Below are positions 58,356 through 64,000 of a stretch of 64,000 nucleotides of DNA, piece after piece (the stretch's first letter is position 1; every line of letters begins with the position of its first letter). This DNA is from Mesorhizobium sp. M4B.F.Ca.ET.203.01.1.1 (GTDB taxonomy: Bacteria > Pseudomonadota > Alphaproteobacteria > Rhizobiales > Rhizobiaceae), in contig NZ_SRUO01000009.1 of the NCBI RefSeq assembly GCF_004791025.1, positions 124,001 to 188,000 of the forward strand. Reading direction: 5' to 3'. The position numbers and the translations under genes were made by a program. The notes under the pieces are model-generated. The model did no database searches and had not been told where the DNA came from. It saw only the letters and a program-made list of their open reading frames with translations.

Positions 58356-58859
58356 TCAACGTCCCAGAAAAACCGCCTTGCCGAGTGGCACGCCGTTGTG
58401 CCGCAGGATGTCGTAGGCGGTGGTCACGTGGAAATAGAAGTTGGGCATGGCGGCGTGGAGCAGGTATAGCAAGCCCGGCATCGAGACTTCCCGCCCGCCG
58501 AGCCGGAGTTCGATCGTGCGCTCTTCCGAGTTATTCAGGTCGGCTGCCGAAAACGTCGCCAGATGATCGACCGTCTTGGCGATGCGAGCCTGCAGGTCGG
58601 CGAAACTCGCTTCATTGTCCTCGTATTTCGGCACCTCGCGGCCGGCGAGCCGCGACGGCGCGCCCTTGGCGTGATCGGTGGCGATCTGCACCTGCCTGGT
58701 CAGCGCGAACATGTCGGGGGCCAGCCGCGCGGTCAGAAAGACCTGCGGGTCGATCTTGCGATCGGCCGCGTTCTGTTCGGCCAGCGACAGCACATTGGAG
58801 AGTGACTTCAGCCTGGCCGAAAACACGGGCACCGAGGCGTCATACATCGAAATCGTCAT
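58356..58859 (-). CDS. DUF1993 family protein
   Basis: The 167-residue protein has the DUF1993 signature: the start MYDASVPVFSARLKSLSNVL, DMFALTRQVQIATDHAKGA, and near the end AMPNFYFHVTTAYDILRHNGVPLGK. Histidines at comparable positions suggest a DinB-like four-helix metal-binding fold. Function is unknown; similar genes are widespread in proteobacteria and fungi. ATG 58859 with GGGAG upstream is chosen over a frame open to 58922. Confidence 0.9.
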   Translation of the reverse strand: MTISMYDASVPVFSARLKSLSNVLSLAEQNAADRKIDPQVFLTARLAPDMFALTRQVQIATDHAKGAPSRLAGREVPKYEDNEASFADLQARIAKTVDHLATFSAADLNNSEERTIELRLGGREVSMPGLLYLLHAAMPNFYFHVTTAYDILRHNGVPLGKAVFLGR

Positions 58860-58975
58860 CTTGCTTTCTCCCAGTCGAGCGACGGGAGCTAGCGCTTCCA
58901 CAAGCGATTCTTCAAGCGTCACCGCGCCGCCGCAATCACCATGCTAGGTGTTTCCATCTGGAGTGGAGGATCCCG

Positions 58976-60013
58976 ATGAGATGCGCCTTTCTTGCAGCGA
59001 CCGCCTTCTTCGCCATCGCCGTAACGGGCCAGCAGGCGCTCGCCGCCGACCCACCCTATATCGACGATCGCTCGGACGCTGCCGCTGTCATCCGCTCGCT
59101 CTACAGCGCCATCAACCGGCATGAATTCGCCCGCGCCTGGGGCTATTACGGCGATACCAAGCCGGCAAAGGATTTCGACGCGTTCGTCAAAGGCTATGAC
59201 GGCACCGATACGGTCGAGGTGAAGACGGGCGCGGTATCCGACGAGGGTGCAGCCGGCAGCATCTACCACAATGTCCCGGTCGCCATCCAGGCGACCGACA
59301 AGAAGGGCGAGGCCAAGGTCTTTGCCGGCTGCTATACGCTGCGCCAGGTCAACGGCCAGATCCAGGAACCGCCGTTCCAGCCGATCGTCATCGACAAGGG
59401 CGCACTGAAGCCATCGACCGCCGATTTCGAAGAGGCCGTGCCGGCAAGCTGCGGCGACGGCCCGCCGCCGCCGAAGAAGGACGAGGCGCTGGAGCAGGCG
59501 AAGCAGGCGTTCGCTGCCACCTATGCCGGCCAGTGCGACAAGGAGCTGTTCGAGCAGGAGCCCGAGCTGTTTTCGATCAAATACAAGGACAAGAGCGCGG
59601 CCGAAGGCGACCCCGAGCGGGAAACGCGGCTCTTCCATTTCGCCTGCTCGGCCGCCGCCTACAATGAAAGCTCCATCTACTACATCTACGACGACGTCTC
59701 GGGCGTCAGGCAGTTGCAGTTCGCCGAGCCCGAAATGGACATCCGCTACGCGAACAACGACAGCGACGGCAAGGTGGAGAGCATGCACGTCGTCGGCTTC
59801 CAGGCGACAGGCTGGGCCGTCAATTCCGCTTACGACGACGCCACCAAGACGATCACCACGTTCAACAAGTGGCGCGGCGTCGGCGATGCCTCGTCGTCGG
59901 GAACCTACCTGTTCCGCAACGGTGATTTTTCCCTCGTCCAGTACGACGTCGATGCATCATACGATGGCGAGCAGAACCCGCAGGCCGTCGTCGACTACAA
60001 CACCGCGCCCTGA
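58976..60013 (+). CDS. Exported protein of unknown function (possibly DUF1176-related)
   Basis: The 345-residue product has a signal peptide (MRCAFLAATAFFAIAVTGQQ, cleavage near ALA-A at residue 23). The first mature domain (DDRSDAAAVIRSLYSAINRH) looks like a nuclear-transport-factor-like or cystatin-like fold. The second half has conserved tyrosines (SIYYIYDDVSGVRQLQFAEP) and a few cysteines. It reminds me of DUF1176 proteins, but I am not certain. GTGGAGGA precedes ATG 58976. It is monocistronic, closely convergent with a hydrolase gene (18 bases apart). Confidence 0.75.
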   Translation: MRCAFLAATAFFAIAVTGQQALAADPPYIDDRSDAAAVIRSLYSAINRHEFARAWGYYGDTKPAKDFDAFVKGYDGTDTVEVKTGAVSDEGAAGSIYHNVPVAIQATDKKGEAKVFAGCYTLRQVNGQIQEPPFQPIVIDKGALKPSTADFEEAVPASCGDGPPPPKKDEALEQAKQAFAATYAGQCDKELFEQEPELFSIKYKDKSAAEGDPERETRLFHFACSAAAYNESSIYYIYDDVSGVRQLQFAEPEMDIRYANNDSDGKVESMHVVGFQATGWAVNSAYDDATKTITTFNKWRGVGDASSSGTYLFRNGDFSLVQYDVDASYDGEQNPQAVVDYNTAP

Positions 60014-60031
60014 GGCAATCCCGGTTTCACG

Positions 60032-60928
60032 TCACGGCGCCTTGGAGAGCATCCAGTTGAGCGTGCCGCGCCAGTCGGTCATGCGGATCGGCGTGCCGTG
60101 CGTGCCGGTCTCGAAGCGGACGAAGCGGGTCGGATAGGGATAGGCTTTTGACTTTGCAATGATGGAGCGGAAGAAGGCTTCCTGCTTTTCCACGGGAAAT
60201 ACCGGGTCCTTGCTGCCCTGACCGAAGAAGACGGGCACATGGCGCCTGAAGGCGGGACTGGCGAGAAAGCTTTCGTCCCACAGCGAACCGAGCAGCAGCA
60301 GCCCGTCGATGCGTCGTCCGGTGTCGTTGCGCGCGGCAAGCTTCCAGCACAGCGATCCGCCCATCGAGCCGCAGGCGACGAAAATCTTCGCGCCCGGGGA
60401 CTTCTCGGCGTAGTGATCGATCAGCGCCGCAACCTGGGCGGCGCCCTTGTCGCCGAAATCGGGGAAGTCCGGCGACAGATAGAGGCCGCCATTGGCGGCC
60501 ATCAGATTCTTGAGGCGGTTGAAATTGCCACCGAAGGTAAAGTCGTCGACACCTTGCTTTCGGCTGCCACCCTGCCCGTGCAGGTAGAGCACGATGATGC
60601 CGGCGCCCTCGGTCTTGCCGACGGCAACATGCCTGACATCGCCCGCGTCCGTCTTCAGCATCAGGTCCTGCTGCAGCTTGCGCACGCCGGTGTCGGTATA
60701 TTCGCCATGGACGCGCTTTTCCGGCACCTCGTCGCGCTGGTTGATGTCGCGCATCTCGCGATAGTCGATGACGGTGTAGGCGCCATTGTCGCCGGACGAC
60801 AGCGTCGCCGGATAGGCGAACAGATCGTCCTTGTAGGGTTTTAGCTCGAGCGCGCCGGCATCAACAGCGGACAGCGAAAGAGCGATCGAGGTTAACAGCA
60901 TGCGGGAGACTTGAAAGCGATTGGCCAT
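60032..60928 (-). CDS. Exported alpha/beta hydrolase
   Basis: The 298-residue protein has a signal-like N-terminus (SRMLLTSIALSLSAVDAGA) and an alpha/beta-hydrolase core: YLHGQGGSRKQG oxyanion region, nucleophile elbow CGSMGGSLCW and a C-terminal histidine in ETGTHGTPIRM. The acid is likely in GSKDPVFPV. It resembles carboxylesterase/phospholipase or feruloyl-esterase-type enzymes. ATG 60928 is used; ATG 60901 is an alternative. It lies 32 bases downstream of the molybdopterin fusion gene on the same strand, so it may be co-transcribed. Confidence 0.84.
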   Translation of the reverse strand: MANRFQVSRMLLTSIALSLSAVDAGALELKPYKDDLFAYPATLSSGDNGAYTVIDYREMRDINQRDEVPEKRVHGEYTDTGVRKLQQDLMLKTDAGDVRHVAVGKTEGAGIIVLYLHGQGGSRKQGVDDFTFGGNFNRLKNLMAANGGLYLSPDFPDFGDKGAAQVAALIDHYAEKSPGAKIFVACGSMGGSLCWKLAARNDTGRRIDGLLLLGSLWDESFLASPAFRRHVPVFFGQGSKDPVFPVEKQEAFFRSIIAKSKAYPYPTRFVRFETGTHGTPIRMTDWRGTLNWMLSKAP

Positions 60929-60960
60929 GCCGCAGGCATGCGTGCTTCGGCTTCGCTTTG

Positions 60961-62577
60961 TCAATCCTGCAGCACGCCGCCGGCGCCTTCCAGCGCCTCG
61001 CGCGTATCGACGTCGACCGAGGCGGCGTTGCCGATCTCGACATCGACGACATCAAGGCCCCCGGCCTCGACCAGGTGGCGCGCGCCGGTGTCGCCTTCGA
61101 GATGGGCGATGGCCCCGAACAGCGAACGAGGCAGCAGCACCGGATTGCCGCGCCGGCCATCGTGCGCCGCGCGCACCACCGAGCGGCCGCCGGATCTGCG
61201 GAAGGCTTCGATAAGCCGGTCGAGATCGGCGGAGGACACGCCGGGCATGTCGCCGAGGACGATCATGGCGCCGGCGGCATCGGCCGAAACCTTGGCGATG
61301 CCCGCCTTCAATGACGAGGACAGGCCGTCGGCGAAATCGGGATTGTCGGCCAGGATGACATCGAGACCGCTTAAAGTGGCGAGCACCCGCTCGCGCTGAT
61401 GGCCAGTGACGACAATGGTGCTGGATGCCCTGGAGCCCAGTGCTCTCTCGGCGGCGCGGCGGACCAACGGCTTGCCGTCGAACAGTGCCAGCAGCTTGTT
61501 CGGCCCCCCCATGCGGCTGGAGCGGCCGGCTGCCAGAAGCACGATCTCGACCTTCGGCCCGGCTCCCTCGCGCTTTGGCGACGGTTCGCGCGGCTGCGGC
61601 CGGGTCGGTATCTCCATCAACAGCCCGCCGACGCCCATGCCGGCGATGTCGCCGGCCGTCACGTCGAGGCCGGCGATCAGCCGGTCGAGCACCCAGTCGA
61701 AGCCGTTCTCCTTGGGGCTGCGAGCGCAGCCCGGCGCGCCGATGATGCGCTTGCCGGCAAGCGTGCCGAGCACCAGCAGATTGCCGGGATCGACCGGCAT
61801 GCCGGCGCGGACCACGCTGCCCCCCGCGTGTTCGATCGCTGCAGGGACGACGTCGGCGAAATCGCTCATCGCGGAGGCGCCGAAGATCACCACCATATCG
61901 TTGTCACGGACGAGCGCAGCAGCCGCTTCCGCGACGGGCGCGACCTCGTGCGGCGTGCGGCGCTCGGCGGTTAGATGGCTGCCCGAGCGCGTCAGGCGCG
62001 CTTCGGTGATGCGCAGCGTCTTGTCGAGCACGCTCGGTTTGACGCCGGGCAGCATTGTCTGGATGACGCCGATCCGCATCGGCCGATAGGCGTTGACGGC
62101 AAAGATCTCGCCATCGGCGCAGATCCTTGCCACCCGATCGACCAGGCTGCCGGCGACGGCGAAGGGAATGATCTTCACCGTCGCAACCATCTGGCCTTTC
62201 TCGACCGGCGCATGCTGCGCCAGCGTGGCGATGGTGATGGTCGGATCGACGGCATTGATGGCGTCGATCATCGCGCGGTCGACGGTGAAGACGCCGGCCG
62301 CCTCGGCGTGCAGATTGACCCGGCCGGTCGCGGCGGGCCTGGCCTCCACGTTGCGATGGCTCATGCCGGCGGCGATCCGTTCCGCCGCCGCGTCCTCGCC
62401 GAGATCGTCGGGCGCCAACACGGCCGCGACCACCTCTGAAATGCCGGCCGCTTTCAGCGCCGACAGATCATCGGCGCTCAGCCTGTGCGCCTTGCGGAAG
62501 CGCCGCTCTCCGGCCTCTGTGGCGTGCGCCAGCACCGCGCCTTCCGCCTCATCGATCGGAACCGGACCGAATTTCAC
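60961..62577 (-). CDS. Fusion of MoeA-like molybdopterin-binding domain and MobA-like nucleotidyltransferase
   Basis: The 538-residue protein has an N-terminal molybdopterin-binding half (residues about 1-330: ADGEIFAVNAYRP, VVIFGASAMSDFADVV, GNLLVLGTLAGKRIIGAPGC) and a C-terminal MobA/MocA-type transferase (LLAAGRSSRMGGPNKLL near 343-358, ADNPDFADGLSSSLKAG, MIVLGDMPGVSSADLDRL). Such fusions mature the cofactor of xanthine-dehydrogenase-type molybdenum hydroxylases; MocA adds CMP. The start is GTG 62577, overlapping the upstream XdhC stop in GTGA. It belongs to a run with two XdhC proteins and a RidA-like gene. Confidence 0.9.
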   Translation of the reverse strand: MKFGPVPIDEAEGAVLAHATEAGERRFRKAHRLSADDLSALKAAGISEVVAAVLAPDDLGEDAAAERIAAGMSHRNVEARPAATGRVNLHAEAAGVFTVDRAMIDAINAVDPTITIATLAQHAPVEKGQMVATVKIIPFAVAGSLVDRVARICADGEIFAVNAYRPMRIGVIQTMLPGVKPSVLDKTLRITEARLTRSGSHLTAERRTPHEVAPVAEAAAALVRDNDMVVIFGASAMSDFADVVPAAIEHAGGSVVRAGMPVDPGNLLVLGTLAGKRIIGAPGCARSPKENGFDWVLDRLIAGLDVTAGDIAGMGVGGLLMEIPTRPQPREPSPKREGAGPKVEIVLLAAGRSSRMGGPNKLLALFDGKPLVRRAAERALGSRASSTIVVTGHQRERVLATLSGLDVILADNPDFADGLSSSLKAGIAKVSADAAGAMIVLGDMPGVSSADLDRLIEAFRRSGGRSVVRAAHDGRRGNPVLLPRSLFGAIAHLEGDTGARHLVEAGGLDVVDVEIGNAASVDVDTREALEGAGGVLQD

Positions 62578-63278
62578 GCCACGGCGCCTTTTGCTTCGAG
62601 GCCGCGCGAGCGGAAGGCGTGGATGGTCTGGGCGAGCACCGCGACGGCGATCTCGGCCGGACTTGCCGCGCCGATATCGAGGCCGATCGGCGCATGGATG
62701 CGGGCGATCTGGTCGGCGCTGGCGCCGAGCGCCAGCAGGCGTTCCACGCGCTTGGCATGCGTCTTCCTGCTGCCGAGCGCGCCGACATAGAAGCACCTGG
62801 CGTCGAGCGCTGCCTTCAATGCAAAATCGTCGATCTTGGGGTCGTGGGTGACGGCGGCGAGCGCCGTGTAGCTGTCGAGGGGCTGGCGCGCCAGCACATC
62901 CTGCGGCCATTCGGCATGCAGCACGACATCGGGAAAACGCTCCGGCGTGGCGAAAGCGGTGCGCGGGTCAATAATCTCGACGGGGTAGCCGGCGATCCTG
63001 GCCATCGGCGCCAGCGCCTGGCTGATATGGACGGCGCCGATCACCACGAGGCGGGGCTGCGGCAGATGCGCGTTGAGGAAGAAGGTGCGCCCTTCCGCCT
63101 CGACAGAGCCGGAATTACCGGTGCGAAACGCCCTGGCGATCGCCGCTCCCAATTCGCCGGCGACTGGATCGCCCTCGCGCACGATGCGGTCGCGACCGTC
63201 GCCGAGGTCGGTGACCAGGATCGCCGCGCGGCGGGCGCGGCGTTCGGCATTCAATGTTTTCAGCACATACGGGTCCAT
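62574..63278 (-). CDS. XdhC-family protein with Rossmann domain
   Basis: XdhC/CoxI proteins bind and insert the sulfurated molybdenum cofactor into xanthine dehydrogenase-like enzymes. The 234-residue protein has a C-terminal Rossmann fold (PRLVVIGAVHISQAL, AGYPVEIIDPR, FYVGALGSRKTHAKRVERLLALG) and the HAPIGLDIGAASPAEIAVAV signature. It lacks the N-terminal XdhC_CoxI cysteine motif, which is supplied by the separate 112-residue protein upstream. Its stop overlaps the fusion gene's GTG. Confidence 0.9.
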   Translation of the reverse strand: MDPYVLKTLNAERRARRAAILVTDLGDGRDRIVREGDPVAGELGAAIARAFRTGNSGSVEAEGRTFFLNAHLPQPRLVVIGAVHISQALAPMARIAGYPVEIIDPRTAFATPERFPDVVLHAEWPQDVLARQPLDSYTALAAVTHDPKIDDFALKAALDARCFYVGALGSRKTHAKRVERLLALGASADQIARIHAPIGLDIGAASPAEIAVAVLAQTIHAFRSRGLEAKGAVA

Positions 63279-63284
63279 GGCACC

Positions 63285-63623
<339 letters not shown>

Positions 63624-63677
63624 GACTGCTTCTCTTGGAGTCTGTTTATGATCTGGGCAGTTCGCGCAAATGCATGC

Positions 63678-64000
63678 TCAATCAATCACTGCGAACGCGT
63701 CAACCTCGATCAGATAGTCGGGGGACAGGCTCGCCACGCCAAGCACCACGTCGGCTGGTTTGTGATCTCCGAACAGCTCTACCCGAGCCTTTTCGATGAT
63801 CGGCAGACATTCGTCGCGATTGTAGTTGACGACATAGATCGTGATCCTGCTGACCTGCGAAGGCGCCGCACCGGCGGCGGCGAGTGCTCGGCCGAGATTG
63901 GCAAACACCTGGCGCGCCTGCGTCGCAAGATCGCCACGGCCAACAAGCTTGCCATCCAGGTCTTCTGGCTCCTGGCCCGAGATGAATACCAACTTGCTGC
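63678..64000 (-). CDS. RidA/YjgF-family protein, C-terminal part (truncated by window edge)
   Basis: About 107 residues are visible before the window ends; the start is outside. The sequence has LVFISGQEPEDLDGKLVG, QVFANLGRALAAAGAAPSQV, and the C-terminal LIEVDAFAVID expected of RidA proteins, which deaminate reactive enamine/imine intermediates. The usual catalytic arginine position (near RVEVEVIA-like strand) reads YLIEVDAF, so this may be a Rid subfamily without deaminase activity. It is upstream of the XdhC genes on the same strand with 54 bases between. Confidence 0.8.
   Translation of the reverse strand, partial: SKLVFISGQEPEDLDGKLVGRGDLATQARQVFANLGRALAAAGAAPSQVSRITIYVVNYNRDECLPIIEKARVELFGDHKPADVVLGVASLSPDYLIEVDAFAVID

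Overview
The window reads as chromosomal DNA of a Rhizobiales alphaproteobacterium, most likely Mesorhizobium or a close relative. This is inferred from high GC, the start of a CckA kinase beside a FliO-like gene and dksA, a giant Growth Pole Ring (GPR/RgsE) type coiled-coil protein typical of polar-growing Rhizobiales, a B12-dependent ribonucleotide reductase, a malic enzyme fused to a phosphotransacetylase-like domain, and rhizobial GC-rich palindromic intergenic repeats. I saw no tRNA, rRNA, CRISPR array, prophage or insertion sequence.

Layout. 1-5.3 kb: cell-cycle and housekeeping genes (cckA start, FliO-like protein, dksA, SixA phosphatase, YcjX/YcjF pair). 5.4-8.7 kb: a small secreted protein, a lipoprotein, and an MFS exporter with an AraC regulator. 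8.8-15.4 kb: a Kef-type antiporter, a DUF924 protein, the folP-folB-folK operon, a DUF922 putative protease and a DHA2 drug exporter. 15.4-23.7 kb: ferredoxin reductase, 2Fe-2S ferredoxin, an Hpt phosphotransfer protein and the 2017-residue GPR-like protein. 23.7-27.9 kb: a minus-strand Mla-type lipid transport operon. 27.9-37.1 kb: enolase-superfamily epimerase, MFS transporter, LpxH-like phosphoesterase, an atypical SDR, malic enzyme, a DUF2865 protein and gltX. 37.1-41.6 kb: the nrdJ regulatory region and gene. 41.7-48.9 kb: small accessory genes, including a methyltransferase, DUF1127, LysR, DUF2314, GH25 lysozyme, acetyltransferase, GFA, alpha/beta hydrolase and a lone ParB-N domain. 49-57.2 kb: a probable catabolic island. 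57.3-60.9 kb: a J-domain-like protein, a small DUF1127-like gene opposite a likely sRNA, DUF1993, a secreted protein and a hydrolase. 61-64 kb: molybdenum-hydroxylase maturation genes and a partial RidA.

Most noteworthy. (1) The GPR-like protein has a strict modular repeat grammar of 18- and 11-residue units. (2) The 49-53 kb operon (formamidase-like hydrolase, class III aminotransferase, beta-keto acid cleavage enzyme) makes chemical sense as amide to beta-amino acid to beta-keto acid to CoA thioester; an acetyltransferase and an acetylpolyamine-amidohydrolase-like deacetylase, overlapping by ATGA, follow it. I do not know this route as described. (3) nrdJ is preceded by an NrdR box and a perfect DnaA box, and part of the NrdR box region is nearly duplicated upstream of the GPR gene. 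(4) Several inverted repeats and tandem terminators point to unannotated regulators and a small RNA.
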